Assembly (NCBI GenBank): GCA_001630475.1
Contig: KV419394.1
Coordinates: 930,001 to 994,000, forward strand
DNA length: 64,000 bases
Origin: Sistotremastrum niveocremeum HHB9708
Taxonomy: Eukaryota > Basidiomycota > Agaricomycetes > Sistotremastrales > Sistotremastraceae
Direction: 5' to 3'
Position numbers and translations under genes: made by a program. This document shows, one piece after another, positions 46,620 through 59,698 of the stretch (the stretch's first letter is position 1; every line of letters starts with the position of its first letter). Below the pieces are notes generated by a model. It saw only the letters and a list, made by a program, of their open reading frames with translations, was not told the origin of the DNA and ran no database searches.

Positions 46620-47912
46620 ATGGCTTTCGGTACGTCAATCTAATCACACATCAGTGACTAAACATAATCCTCTGCGTTAGGTGCCCCAGGAGGTCGTGGA
46701 GGATTCGGTGGTCGCGGTGGTGGTGACCGTGGTCGAGGAGGTCGAGGAGGTGGTGATCGTGGACGAGGTCGAGGTAGCTTCTCCTTTCTTTATCTCATAA
46801 ATATAATGCTGACCGTATGTCGCAGGTGGCGGTGTCAGAGGTGGCGGCGCTGCTCGTGGAGGAAGAGGTGCATCGAGAGGCGGTGGTCGTGGTGCTCCCA
46901 GAGGCGGAAGAGGAGGAAGAGGAGGAGGTCGTGGCGGAGCGAATGTCGTCCTGGAACCCCATCGTCACGCTGGCGTTTTCATCGCAAAAGGCAAAGAACA
47001 CCTCCTCGTCACAAAGAACCTCGTTCCCGGTGAATCAGTATACGGAGAGAAAAGAATATCCATCGAATCCGGCGTGGAGGGTACCAAAACAGAGTACAGA
47101 GTCTGGAATCCTTTCCGTAGCAAGCTGGCTGCAGGTATTTTGGGTGGTCTCGATGATATCTTCATTGCACCAGGCAAGAAGGTTTTGTATTTGGGAGCAG
47201 CCAGTGGAACTAGTGTCAGCCATGTCGCTGATGTTGTTGGACCGGTACGTCACTCTAAAACTTGTTTTCATTTTGGATCCTGACCCAGACTCTATAGGAA
47301 GGAACTGTCTATGCAGTCGAGTTCTCTGCGCGTTCTGGTCGTGACTTGATAAACATGGCGAAAAAGAGGACGAATGTTATTCGTACGTTGCCGTTTGGCA
47401 CCTATTTTACATCTGCCACCCATTGACCTCGCGAAATAGCTATCGTCGAAGATGCTCGCTACCCTTCAAAATACCGAATGCTTTTATCCCTGGTCGATGT
47501 CATTTTTGCCGATGTCGCTCAGCCCGATCAGGCTCGTATTGTCGCTATCAATGCCCATCAATTTTTGAAGAATGGTGGACACTGTGTTATCTCCATCAAA
47601 GCGAATTGTATCGATTCCACCGTTCCCGCAGCTGTCGTCTTTGCAGCCGAAGTGAAAAAACTGCAGGCAGAAATGTTCAAGCCTCTAGAACAATTGACCC
47701 TCGAGGTACATTTTTTTACTATTTCTATGACCTATAGCTGACAACGAATTTTCGCAGCCGTACGAAAGAGTGAGCCTGACCGCGTCTACTTTTAATTAAA
47801 ATCTAACACTAATTACAGGATCACGCAATGCTCGTTGCCCGGTACCAACGACGTGAGTCTTTCTCCTGCAAAGCGACCTCGGCTCTCCTCACAGTGTCTT
47901 TCAGATACATGA
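46620..47912 (+). CDS. NOP1: Fibrillarin, rRNA 2'-O-methyltransferase
   Basis: This is the catalytic subunit of box C/D snoRNPs in the nucleolus, also active on histone H2A glutamine. The ATG at 46620 starts a short exon (MAFG), followed by a Gly/Arg-rich GAR domain ([20 protein letters not shown]) split over three exons. The body has [31 protein letters not shown], and [20 protein letters not shown]. The SAM-binding motif is [20 protein letters not shown], and the strand after it is [50 protein letters not shown] and [15 protein letters not shown] complete the fold. The last intron leaves only His-Thr before TGA 47912. Confidence 0.96.
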
Positions 47913-48197
47913 TTGATTTAGGCCCAAATTTTGTTGAATTTGGCTTGTTGTTGTTCATATCGAATTTCTACCTACTTTTGGCTCATGTATATAAGTTAAT
48001 TACTCTAATGTCCCTGATGACGAACAGCATTGCAGTCTCGTGTCTTGGCTGCAAACGACGGATATATGTGTCATATTTCTGGACACGTAGTAAAAGTGCC
48101 CGTCACCGTGATTGCCTGTTTGGTATTTAGACATCATTGAAGTTACTCCGCGCTGTGCTGGCGTCCTACATCAAGACTCTCTCCTCCTCCACCGTGA

Positions 48198-51100
48198 ATG
48201 CCTAGCAACCCAGGCGAAGTTGCTCTAGAGATTGACAGCCCTACAGAGTCACCTCGTGCATCTTCTGAATTCGAGGAAGTCTCTTACCCTACCTGGTCCC
48301 AGCCGCGAGCAGAGGAAGAGTTACCGCTGCACTACATGGGAGAAGACAAAGCACGCAGGCGTGTCAAGGGCGCACAGGCAGCTCCAGAAAGCACAGTCAT
48401 GTTCGACGCTGACTCGCCAACTGAATACGACCAAGGTGACGACGGTGGCAAGGATGTCTATGCGAAGCTGCGGCAGCATCAGACTCCTGTGTCTCGCATG
48501 CGAAGAACCTCTGCACCCCCAACGAGTGTGGTACGTACATGATTCTAGCATGTGCCCAACAATGCCCTCATTGCACGTTCCGTTTAGTCTGAATTCATCC
48601 AACAAAATCTCGAACATCTACCTCCTGCAATCTACACCCTCCTCTCCTGCTGGACACGCTTTCACGATATTGGCAAATCCCCATACGTAGTCTGGGATGA
48701 GGCTCATTTTGGGAAATTTGGTTCACATTACCTCAAACGCGAATTTTATTTCGATGTCCATCCACCCCTTGGCAAGATGCTAGTTGGCCTGGCGGGTCTC
48801 CTCTCTGGATACAATGGCAACTACGAGTTCAAGAGTGGTGAACAATATCCTGACGATGTGCCTTTCGTGGCTATGCGAGTGATGCTCGCTACTTTTGGCG
48901 TCGCTATGGTTCCTTTGGGATGGTATACTGCTGTAGAGTTGGGAATGAGTCGGCGTGCATGTCATTTGGTGGCACTGATGGTCTTATGCGGTTCGTCCCT
49001 TTTGCCTCGTCCGATGTCGTATTTTGAATTCGAGCCCAAAACAGACGTAGCCTGGCTAGCGATTTCCCGTTTCATTCTTTTGGATTCTATGCTTCTGTTT
49101 TTCACGTTCCTTACTGTCTATTGTCTCACAAAATTCAACAACCAGCAACATGAGTAAGTCTCCGTTTTGTTAGCATCCCCAGTTTATTGGGTTACTGACC
49201 CTCGATCAGACCCTTTTCGTTCGATTGGTGGACATGGTTATCCTTCACTGGGCTCTCAATAGGCATGGTCTGCAGGTATGTAGTAACCTCCCACATGTGA
49301 ACTCAGTGCTCATTCTATCAGTGTCAAATGGATTGGGCTTTTCGTCACTGCGTTGGTCGGCGTGTACACCATCGAGGATCTCTGGGAGAAGTTTGGAGAT
49401 CTCAAGATGCCAGTCGTGAGTACCCGCTTTCGTGTAGAATGTCGAGGCAGGACACGAACAACTTCTCACAGAGAACGTACATTCGGCATTGGGTCGCACG
49501 TGCGGGATGCCTGATTGGGCTTCCAATTATCGTTTACCTAATTTCGTTCAAACTGCATTTCTTAATCCTCAATCACTCTGGCCCGGGCGATGCTCAAATG
49601 AGCTCTTTGTTCCAAGCCCATCTGGTGGGAAATGACTTTTCTCGCAGCCCTCTCGGTGAGTCGCTGTATCATCAGCTCTCCTTTGATACAAGTAACACAA
49701 GACGTTTGTCGCAGAGGCCGCATATGGTTCTCGTGTAACTCTCAAGAATATGGGATGGGGAGGAGGTTTACTCCACTCGCACGTGCAAACCTATCCGGTT
49801 GGATCTTCACAACAACAAGTAACATGCTACCATTACAAAGATGAAAACAACGATTGGGTTTTTCTCCCTCGTTGGGAAGAACCCGAGTACAATCCGAACG
49901 GGGAGTTACAATTCGTCAAACACGGAGACGTCCTTCGACTTTCTCATTTTTCTACTGGTCGAAACATGCACTCTCACGCTATCCCAGCTCCTGTCACGAA
50001 AACTGCCTACGAAGTTTCGGGTTATGGGAATCAGACCATCGGAGACTCACATGACTATTGGATGGTCGAAGTTGTTGATGATATTCGTCGCGGCCATCGC
50101 AATAACTTCGAAACAATTCACACCCTTACTACGCGCCTACGGTTCAAGCACTGGAAACTTGGTTGCTACTTGCGAGCAGCAAACGCCGTTCTTCCTCAGT
50201 GGGGCTTCAAACAAATCGAAGTCAGCTGTGAAAAGGAGGACAATCCTAGGGATGAACACACCTATTGGAACATCGAAAGTCACATAAACGACCGCTGTAC
50301 GTTACGAGGGAACTGCTGAATGGAGCTCCACAGGCTGACTTCGTATGACAGTGCCTCCGGCTGAAATAACTCATATACGTTCACCCTTCTTCCGCGACTT
50401 CTGGCATCTGAACGTGGCGATGATGACTTCCAACAACGCACTGATTCCAGACCCTGACAAGGAAGACATTCTGGCCAGCAAGCCTTTCGATTGGCCGTGG
50501 CTTCACTTGGGTCTCCGTATGTGTGGATGGGGCGATAACCAAACCAAATATTATCTCCTCGGAACGCCAGTCATCTGGTGGTCCGGAACAGCTAGCCTTG
50601 GCATTTCTCTTGTTGTGTTCGTTGTGTATCTCTTGAGAATGCAAAGAAAATATGTGGATTTCGCCCCTGGTATGTGTTCAGCGGTCTCACTCGTCGCATA
50701 CTGAAACTGTTTGTCAGGCGAATGGGATCACTTCTTGTATGTCGGCAAGATTGCACTTTTTGGATGGTGCTTTCACTATCGTGAGTTTGGCGTCTACATC
50801 TCTGCGACCGTATCTGATTTCTCTCTGCGTGTAGTGCCGTTCCTTATCATGGGCCGAGTAAGGATTCCACCTCTTCTTTCATTTTTCGTACATTGACTAA
50901 CACGTTTTCAGGTGACCTACGTACATCACTATGTCAGTTTATTCGTGTCTCTATCGAGCTCAAAATTCATTATTCTTCTCAGCTTCCCGCACTCTACTTT
51001 TCGGTGTTGATGGTCGCCCATCTCATCGATCATTTCTTCCTCAGTGCTCGTTCGTTAAGTGAGCGTACGAAATGGGCCGTTTTCGCGTTTTGCGTAATCA

Positions 51101-51263
51101 GTATCGTTGGAACGTTTTGGTGGTTTAGAGGCGTAGCATTTGGTATTGACGGACCTATCAACGATCACAAGGGTCTTGGCTGGCGCAAGGTATGTGTTGT
51201 AGACATTTCAAGCACGGACCATGGCTGACTGTCCTCCAGAGCTGGAATATTTATAGTCTGTAA
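48198..51263 (+). CDS. Protein O-mannosyltransferase, PMT4 type
   Basis: This is an ER membrane enzyme that transfers mannose from dolichyl phosphate mannose to Ser/Thr. After a disordered N-terminus, the catalytic loop reads VVWDEAHFGKFGSHYLKREF and then FDVHPPLGKML, with the essential Asp-Glu. Membrane helices include VALMVLC and the exon with VAWLAISRFILLDSMLLFF. A MIR domain follows, with GGGLLHSHVQTYPVGSSQQQ, VTCYHYKDENNDWVF and VLPQWGFKQIEVSC. The C-terminal helices contain TPVIWWSG and IALFGWCFHY. The end, GVAFGIDGPINDHKGLGWRK then SWNIYSL, and the WNIESHIND segment suggest the PMT4/POMT1 branch rather than PMT1/2. About ten introns. Confidence 0.88.
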
Positions 51264-51314
51264 TTTCTTCTTGACTCTCCTGTGTGAGCTCACGCTCGCA
51301 TATATTCAAAAACT

Positions 51315-54020
51315 CTACACTCGAGTACTAGTAACTATTTGACGATAGAATAGTAAATAAGCTACGCGATCATCGGATTCGGTAGAGATGTCGAAGACAT
51401 CGCGAGGTTGCAAATCAGAGACAAACTCATCATCGATCCTTATCCATTCCTCCTTCCACCCTCTGTTCCACGCCTCGCGAGTTTTACCAGCATGGCAGAT
51501 GTCCAAGGTATAATGGCCTCCGGTGGCAGATAAACCATGGTGGTACAATACTGTAATCAGGGTCAGCATGCCCCACAGCTCCGCAAAATGATGCGTACCT
51601 CCGTAAAGCTTGTAACGTGTGGTTGACCGGCCACGATGGGCGCTCACAATGGACTCTGAAATTCATCGTATGAGAAAACGAGGGATGGCAAATATAGGCT
51701 ATACGTACCATCGGGGAATTCAAGCTCCGGCGAGAGCCTGACGTTCTTTCTGATTTTGACAACGTCTTTGGCCACAGAATCATAATGGAAGCGCTTCAGG
51801 TGAAGCACGAGAATGGGGGGTAACGAATCCACCAGATACTGCTTGCTGGCATCGATGAGCGTGCCACTCTGGGGCGATGTGACTTGTACGGTCTCTGGGC
51901 GGGAGAGATTTCGGAGAGCGTCCTCGATAGTTTTCACGTTTTCCGGCTGGATGTCCAATCCAAGATGCCGCCAGTCTTCTACTATCACGGAGTCATGTGT
52001 ACCAGGTCTTCTAATGGTGCTCCGACTCGTTCCACCGAATATTCTGCTGATTGCAGTGTCCATCGATTTTACCTATGAAGCATCATCAGCAGACGGTAGT
52101 TTTTGCGACAGGAATACGCACGGTTCGCGTAACGATAACACGATTTCGCTTTCCGACCTCAGACCATCCCTCCTCAGCTGGAGCATCCTCTTGCTCTTCT
52201 TCCACAGCATTCGGCTTACTCTCCGCAGATCCGGAATCTGAATTTAGCGACGACGAAAGACCAAGCAATTCTTCCTCGAGAGTGTCCAGGTAGAAGCCTA
52301 AAAATTCCTCGGCGTCCTCTTGATGACCACGCTAAGTAACAGTTTCAGGAAGTGCCTCGAATAGAACGAAAAGAGGGCTCACTCTCATTGAGTCGAAACG
52401 CTTCTTTTCTCGAAGAGCATCGTAGAAATAATTGGGAACGAATGCTCCTGTCTGATCTTCGCGATCATCTTTGCCAGTCGACTCTTGTTTTGAAGGGGGA
52501 ACAGGCACAAACTCCTTCAAGAACTCGATGCTGCCATAATAAGAAAATTAGTATTGGATTGAGGTGCCGGGCTCATACTGACGTTGCCCTCAACAATGGT
52601 AATTCTCCATTCGCATTCAGAGCATCATGAGAAAGCAAGCGCCCGAGCTCTTCAAATAGATGTCTGAAGGGCGAAGTGAAGGAAAGAACTTGCAGAATAG
52701 TGTTTGCGAAGCAGAGGTTCCCCAAATTCACGATGCCGCGCGTTTGAAGTTTAGGTGCGGCGGCTATCAGTCCCGCTGGAGGTTTTGAGGCAAGAAGTTT
52801 CAGCACTTCTTGTGAATGGATGCTGAGGACTGGCGGAGGAGTTGATGCCGTTGAAGGTGCACTAGAGTAACCGACCACGGATGATATAGGAAGTGAGTTG
52901 GGCCCCTTAGGTGGAGCACCAGAGGACGAAGCGTCCTCTGGCTTGAGCAGTGATGCCCAAGATTTTTTGGTGGAGGTAGCTCCCTTGGCAGGAGTATTAA
53001 TACCCGACTTGACGGCCGGAGATGATAGGGATAGTGAAGTATTAGTGGATACAGGAGATGTGGGGATAGAGGTATGCAGAGTAGATTCAGTGACAGCGGA
53101 TGAAGATGGTTCGTACGATGGGGTGGGGCCCGCGGGATCTTCGGTGGTAACAGATTCGGGCTCAGGCGTTGAGGACGACTTGCTCTCAGAATACACAAAT
53201 TCGGATTTCGTCGATTTCTTTTTCTTGGGGAGCGACGGCGGTGGTGGAAGGGCTCTCTCGACGACATCGAGTGGAGGATTGGCTTTTGGAGAGATGGTAA
53301 GCTGTTACGTATGAGTATATTAGATCCTGTGAAGTGAATGAGCCAACTGACACCAAATGCATCCGAAGGCACGAGTTTAATCTTGGAGATGCACCATTCA
53401 GGTATAAGAAGAGGACCAGGATTTTCACCGTCCTCAAAGGATGCGTCTGGGTGAGTCTCAAGGGCATTTTCTTCGACCCTGTCCTCAGAAGCTTTGGGCA
53501 GTTCGTCTGGTGTCTGTTCTACCGGTATTGACTCCGAGCTTGTCGGCTGTGGCGGCTGGGATGGTATGGAAATCGAGGTAGCATTAGTTTCAGCGACAGA
53601 GCTGGGTCGCTCCAGGTCACGAGAGCTGGAAAGAGGACTTGTAACGGGTGGGGCAGGAGAGGTCGTTATACTGCTTGCAGGGATACTCTCTGGGAGAGGA
53701 TATGAGTGATTGGGGTAAGGGTGGTAGTTGGCAGGAGGTGCGTAATGTGCATACGCTTGAGGATGCCAGGCGGTTTGAGGGTAAGGATGAGAGGGCTGGG
53801 GCGGTGGGGGTGGATAGTAGGCACGTCCATGGGGAGCAGGTGCATAAGGACCCTGCCGTCGACCACGACCGCGATTTTGGGAATGGTTGCTACGACCGCG
53901 CTGAGGGGATGCTGGGTACTGGTGATAGAATTCTGGGGCTTGAGGTGGGGGTGGGGAAGAGTAGTAAGTATGGCTCGAAGGCCCCGGAAGAGGGCTTGGG
54001 GAAGCGTATGGTTGTGACAT
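51315..54020 (-). CDS. Ubiquitin carboxyl-terminal hydrolase, USP10/Ubp3-like
   Basis: This is a cysteine deubiquitinase. From the ATG at 54020 (MSQPYASPSPLPGPSS) a long Pro/Tyr/Ser-rich disordered region leads, via PGPLLIPEWCISKIKLVPSD, to the USP core. The Cys box is GIVNLGNLCFANTILQVL (catalytic Cys in LCFAN). It continues with FVPNYFYDALREKKRFDSMR and GHQEDAEEFLGFYLDTLEEE. The second half has LPPILVLHLKRFHYDSVAK, and the His box as LYHHGLSATGGHYTLDICH with YLLFYR near the end. The family regulates ribophagy, stress granules and vesicle coat recycling with a Bre5/G3BP partner. It is tail-to-tail with the PMT gene, 51 bp apart. Confidence 0.9.
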
Positions 54021-54463
54021 TCTGCCAGCCTCCGTTGGATCGTACAACGACTGCACCGCAATGGTCGAGTGCAACGACAAAGATTTTTGTGGTGCGCAGA
54101 GAAAATGCCTGGCTGGGTTCTCGGCGCCTGGTTTCGAACGATAAACTGTCCAAATAATTCAGAGGGGTCCTAATATCAATAAATCCTCCAGTTCTTAAGG
54201 AGAAAACGCGGTTTGGTTAGGTCGAAGAAGAGGCTGGTATTACGAGTCTCGGGGCTGACGATGCAAACGGTGAAGAACCTTCCAAACTCCGTTGTGGCTT
54301 CTTTCAGGCTTGTGCACGGGTCAACAAATGCGAAAGGACATGTATTTCATCACGACATGCGAAGAACAGAGTCAAAGGCATAGGCTTCAGCGGAGATGAC
54401 AAAAAGAAACAGAAAAGACAAATTAAGCTAGGTCACTGCAATTCTCAAGACGTACAGACAGAT

Positions 54464-55978
54464 CTAAATAAGGTCACTGCAAAAAAAAGTGGGAGTCAGT
54501 CGAGACTCAGTGAAAAGTGATGCCGAAAATACGTACGCAACATTAAGAGGCATCTCATCAATTTGAGTATTGTAGAATTCTGAGAGTGAGCTTGTTAGCC
54601 GGAGTCGACTATCTTAAATGACCTTCACATACGTTCGATATCTCGAAGCATGCGCACATCATCGGTGGTAACGAAGTTGATCGCAACACCTTTTCTTCCG
54701 AAACGACCACCACGGCCAATTCTGTGGATGTAGTTCTCACGATTGCTCGGGAGATCGTAATTGATGACGAGAGAGACTTGTTGTACGTCAATACCACGGG
54801 CCAACAGATCCGTCGTGATGAGAACACGAGAAGATCCAGAACGGAACTCTTTCATTAAAACTTCACGCTGCTTTTGCTCCATATCACCATGCTATTATTT
54901 TGCTGTAAGAAAAGGAGTAAAGATATTGGGCCAAAGACACACACCATGGCAGAAACCGTGAACTCCCTCGAATGCATTTTCTCTGTCAGCCAGTCGACCT
55001 TTCGTCGAGTGTTGCAGAAAATGACCGCCTGGGTGATGGTGACAGTCTCATAAAGATCGCAAAGAGTATCCAACTTCCATTCCTCCTTCTCGACAGCAAT
55101 GTAGAATTGCTTGATACCCTCAAGGGTAAGCTCATCACGCTTGACCAGGATACGAACGGGGTCCCTCATGAACTTCTTGGTGACCTCGAGGACATCCGCG
55201 GGCATGGTGGCAGAGAGGAGAACGACCTGGGTCTCCTGGGGCAAGAGCTGGAAGACCTCGTAAATTTGGTCTTTGAAGCCACGAGACAACATCTCATCAG
55301 CCTCGTCCAAACAGAACATTTTGAGGTTATCAGTGCGGAGAGCCCGTCGGTTGATCATGTCGAACACTCGACCAGGAGTACCAACGACGACTTGAACTCC
55401 CTCCTGGAGTTTCGCCATGTCCTCACGGACATTGGTTCCTCCCACGCACGCTTGACATTCGATGTTCATGTAATCACCGAGTGCCACCACAACCTTCTGG
55501 ATTTGCTGAGCAAGTTCACGGGTGGGAGCGAGGATGAGAGCCTGGCATCCTTTGATCGACATGTCGAGCTTTTGGAGGATGGAGATGCTGAAAGTAGCAG
55601 TTTTACCAGTACCGGACTGGGCCTGAGCAATGACGTCGTGACCCTTTACGACAGGGACGATGGCACGCTGCTGAATGGCGGAAGGACGTTCGAACCTGGA
55701 TAAATGGTTAAAAGATCAAAATGGGCCACAAAGACGTTCAATTACCCATAAGCGTAGATGCCTCTGAGGAGCTCGGGTCTTAATTCCATGTTATCGAAGC
55801 TATGCGACATCCAGCTTTAGAAGGGCCATGACTGCGACAAATGAATGCCTACTTGTCAGTGACTTGGTCCCAATTGGACTCGATCTCAGTCTCCGGGACA
55901 TCTTGCAACGTATCTTCACTGAACGAATTCTGAGACAAATAGGACTTGTGCAAGGGGACCCAAGACGTACGCTGACAT
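54464..55978 (-). CDS. TIF1: ATP-dependent RNA helicase eIF4A
   Basis: This is the DEAD-box translation initiation factor that unwinds mRNA 5' leaders. The start at 55978 (ATGTCAGC) splices to TGAAGATACG, giving [20 protein letters not shown]. All helicase motifs are present: [50 protein letters not shown] and HRIGRGGR. The C-terminus [17 protein letters not shown] is that of eIF4A rather than eIF4A3 (Fal1). The final exon codes only for the last residues (DLI) before TAG 54464. Length and spacing are canonical. Confidence 0.96.
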
Positions 55979-56231
55979 ATACTAGTGTTTTCAATAATCC
56001 AAAATCGACCGGATGTGTCGACGATGGATAGGGATGAGGGTGGTTGGTGGATGTGTGTTGATGGTGGAAAGATGTGGGTAGCGAGGGCAAGGAAAAGATT
56101 TTATCTCGCGTATTATCCAAGATCGGCGAATGCCGGATGATTCCACATCGGTTCCGAGGCGCCACTAAATACCAGTACATCTACTAGTACATACATTGGT
56201 AATTCGTGTTACAGAATGTGCGTTACATTGT

Positions 56232-58688
56232 TCATGTCGGGAAAGAGCCCAGTGTGAACAACGTCTGTTTCTCTTTGCCTTTCTTCTTCTTTCCCCTGGG
56301 AGCATTCTCAGAACCCTCAGTAGTACCGACGTTTACCTCGTCTCCGCCGCCTGCAGCAGATGCAGGTCCCCATGCACTGTTAGTCTGTGGGGAGTCATTC
56401 GTTTTGTTCCGATTAACAAGGTTACGAGCTAGGACTGCCGTGCTCTGACTCTGACTCGGGAGACTTGGGAACAGCGCAGCAGAAAGCTGTGGTGGCTTCG
56501 GTCGATTAGGCGCATTGCCGTTTGGCCTCGGTACAGAGGATGACTGTAAAGAAGGACCCGTTGCCGGCGCATTCACTGAGGTCTGTGAGGAGGACGCCCA
56601 TGGAGTCACCCTCTGGCCCTGACGGTAGGGCGCAGTCTCGGGGCGAGATTGAAGTGGAGGGAAGCGGTCGATTTGTCTGGGCAAGCCTGGTGTAGCTGAA
56701 CCCGACGTCGCAGCCCTGGCAACACGATCAAGGACACGTCGACCAGCTGTCGAGGATGCATTCGTTGATACACTCTTTTTGACGTTCAGCGCCCGTCCAC
56801 TAGCGATGCCCACATATTCCGACCCTGCTACAACCGGCGACAAATCAGGGAATTGTTGTTGTTGCTGGTGTTGACGAATCAGCACAGGCGGGTCGATGGA
56901 GTGAATATGCCACTGACCTCGATCTTGAAGCCATTCCATGCAGACAACAGATTCTGTCCCTTCTCTTCGTCATCAAGCAGGTCAACAAGTGAATTGACCA
57001 AGCTAGCTGTTGGGTCCAAGTCTTGGTTAAGAACGTTGAAAAATGTAGAGATCAAGTCCCGGGGGCCAGATTCAGAGGCACGGAATGAACGAATCGCAGA
57101 CTTGATCGCAGTAAGTGCGGTTGAAGAGTTGGCCGTCAGGCTATTAACGCGTGCCAAGAAGTTCGCGTGCCTCCTAGTAACAATTAAGGATTGGTTCTGG
57201 TAGAGGTGTAAGGACTTACTCAAGAGTCTGTGAGTCGACGTCCGTGGCGAAGACAGTCGTACTCTCCTGAGTTTCTGGTCTTGGCGAGGGTGTCGGCCTG
57301 TTTGATGATAATTGAGGGAAGCTGTTCGTAGAGGCTACATTGGGCGTCAAACGTGCTCCAAAGTTCTCTCGGCGACGCGATCGGTTTGGTTCGGGAGGAG
57401 CGGTATCTTCGCTCTCCGGATTGCGTCTTCGGTTCCCTCGAGCACCCGATGGGCCTACATCTTCGAAGTCGAAACCTGCCACAACTCTTTTGGCATCTTT
57501 CTTGTCACGTGTGGACATGTCCTCTCCGTGAGTCTCGATGGAGTGACCTTTGAGATCCAGTTGTGAATTGAAGACAACAAACTTCTGGGCAAGACAATTG
57601 GGGTGCGTGCATGGATAATGCGCATCAGTGAAGTGTTTTTCCTTCATAGAGTTCAAGAACTAGATCGATTGAGACATCAAGGAGCTTACGAGGCCATTAT
57701 AGTCCAGGAAGCTAGAGAATGGCTATTGAGAAACGAATCGAACCTTCACTTGAAAAGACTTACTATTGATCTCTGACTCCATTGCGTTTACATATAAAGC
57801 ATTCTTCGTGGGTTTCACGCATATGTGCAAATAGTTCGTCGTCACCGAAGAAACATTCTCGACAAAATTCACACATGGGATGCACATCGGTATCAGTTTT
57901 GTCCTGCTTGACGTTACTGCCGCCGGCACCTCGACGCGGGAGGGAAGGAAGATGAATAGCGAGCTGTGCATATGTGTAAAGCAGTTGCTCGTGAGCAAAG
58001 ACCTTCTTGTGCCGAATGCAAACATCGCTGTACAAAGTCAACGATTGGAGAGACCTTCGACAGAGTCTGACTTACCACAGTTGCTTGCCATGGGAAGCTC
58101 GTACATGCATCTTGAGATCATTCCAACCCCGAGCGATAAAGTCGCATTGAATGTCCGGACAATTGAATCGCAGCATGAACAATGACTCTTCCATCATTTC
58201 CTGAGTCTCAAACGATATCGACAGCTTCGGATCTTTGAAGGGAATGAGATCAGGAGTGTATTCCGCAAACTTTTTCTCTTCGGACTCGGTGAATATCACA
58301 ATTGGCTGGGGATGCTATAGAGAGCTTAATGCCTAATCAATCTGAGATGTGCTGAATTTACTTTACAGAATGTACAATCCATCTTCTTGTACAAGGCCCG
58401 GAGTCGGAGAGCACACACATGGCAGGTGCGGTGATTGCACTCGGCGACAGACCAGTATTTCACAGGTTCAGCACAGATCCAGCACGTAGGGACATCGGAT
58501 GTGACAGCATCTTCTGCGGCCTCTATGGCACCCTCCACAGGCGTTTCGTTTGAGGGGAGGGCCTCTTCAAGGGTCTTGGGAGGATCATTATTGGTGTTGG
58601 GCGGCCGACGGGCAGATCTGCCAGGCCCTCTATTTCTATTTCTGTTGTTGCCTCTTGTATTCTGCTGGGTTGCTGTCTGAGTTGCCAT
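56232..58688 (-). CDS. HEL2: E3 ubiquitin ligase Hel2/ZNF598 (ribosome quality control)
   Basis: This is the RING ligase that ubiquitinates collided ribosomes on uS10 and uS3. The ATG at 58688 is followed by an Arg/Asn-rich N-terminus. The RING finger reads CWICAEPVKYWSVAECNHRT, then CHVCALRLRALYKKMDCTFC. C2H2 fingers follow: FNCPDIQCDFIARGWNDLKM, HPMCEFCRECFFGDDELFAH, HEECFICKRNGVRDQ, and HYPCTHPNCLAQKFVVFNSQ. The rest is low complexity with a conserved helical domain (LIARVNSLTANSS-like, then LDPTASLVNSLVDLLDDEEK), and a basic KKKKGKEKQ end before TGA 56232. The domain order is that of Hel2. Confidence 0.93.
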
Positions 58689-58826
58689 TAATGTAGTGAG
58701 TTAGGATATGACAGTATAGGTGAAGATTGGAAGATGAGTCTCAGCGGCTCGGGTCCGGAATATTAGTGAGAGGTAAGGAGTCGGGTATTTCCGGTCAGTC
58801 TGACCTTTTCATAGCATACGTCGACG

Positions 58827-59156
58827 ATGAGTGCTGTACAGTGGCGTAATACCTTCAGGTCCGTCTCGTCATTTGATTCGTTTAGCCTATTATCTGAAGG
58901 AACGTTTAGCTTCAACAAGTTCTCCCAAATTGCCGCGAGAGCGCTGCGTCAGTCCCTCAAGGAAACTGAACGTGTCAAAGCCGAGAAGAGAGGCTTGACG
59001 GCACTCAGATATCAAAACTGGAAGGATGGACAGGGCGGCGAGCAGGTGCGGATGACTTTTTTCTGAAATAATCAACGGAGCTCACCCCTAAACGTTCAAT
59101 AGGTCTATCTTGTTCCTCCGGTTGAGAAAGCTCCTCAAAAGAGTGCAGCCGTCTAA
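58827..59156 (+). CDS. ATP15: Mitochondrial ATP synthase subunit epsilon
   Basis: This is a 73-residue protein of the F1 central stalk. Three exons (58827-58858, 58910-59045, 59103-59156) give MSAVQWRNTFSFNKFSQIAA followed by RALRQSLKETERVKAEKRG. The ALRYQNWKDGQGGEQ segment completes the family signature, and the protein ends PPVEKAPQKSAAV at TAA. Splicing at the TTTAG acceptor (58909) is needed; the earlier GAAG acceptor would meet a stop at once. The length is normal. It is divergent from HEL2 (138 bp between starts). Confidence 0.9.
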
Positions 59157-59698
59157 TCGAACCGCTTGGCCATCACCCGACATTTTCCACTTTCAAATCT
59201 TCCTTCTGCCGGTCTGCGGCTTGAGAAGAACGTAGACGTTAGAAGCAAAATACACTTCAACTTGGTTTATTCCAGTGGCTGAAGCACCTGTGATGGACCT
59301 ATCATATCAATGTCGATATAAGAACCTAAAGCAAATGCAATCCATTGTTCCAACCTCGTGGCCCTTTGCGGTTGGAGGGTATCAATGGTTTGGCTAGCAC
59401 ATATCAATCACCGTTGCCGTCCACTCTGAAGCGGAATTAAGAGACATTAGGCACCATCTGTGACATTCAAGCATTCATTTTGTTCAAAGAGGAACATGGA
59501 TGGATGGAGCATATTAATAGAATATCCGGAATTTCGTGTTATCACTGCGTGCCGGGTTGCTCTTCAGAAATCAAACATCCTCCCAGAACTGAATCCCGAT
59601 CCGCTCTTTGTTGCCGGTTCATCCATTACCGCACAGTGACATGGCCTTTGCCAGAGTATCCAGCAGAGGATATACCTGCATCCCAGTTAAAAGAAATG
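59157..59698. other. Convergent intergenic region, no gene seen
   Basis: About 540 bases lie between the stop codons of ATP15 and the COX4/Cox5-like gene. They must contain both 3' UTRs. An 80-codon open stretch on the plus strand (59480-59719) has no recognisable features and runs into the 3' end of the opposite gene. No RNA gene or repeat is convincing. Confidence 0.45.

Noticed and set aside
47913-48197. Possible box C/D snoRNA after fibrillarin (CTGATGA near 48018)
   Set aside because: There is no matching D box or terminal stem at the right distance.
52898-53314. Plus-strand open frame of 138 codons
   Set aside because: It is antisense to the Ser/Pro-rich part of the USP10-like gene and is explained by its composition.
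54972-55703. Long plus-strand open frame of 243 codons
   Set aside because: It is antisense to eIF4A, whose helicase motifs are complete on the minus strand; the plus-strand product has no recognisable features.
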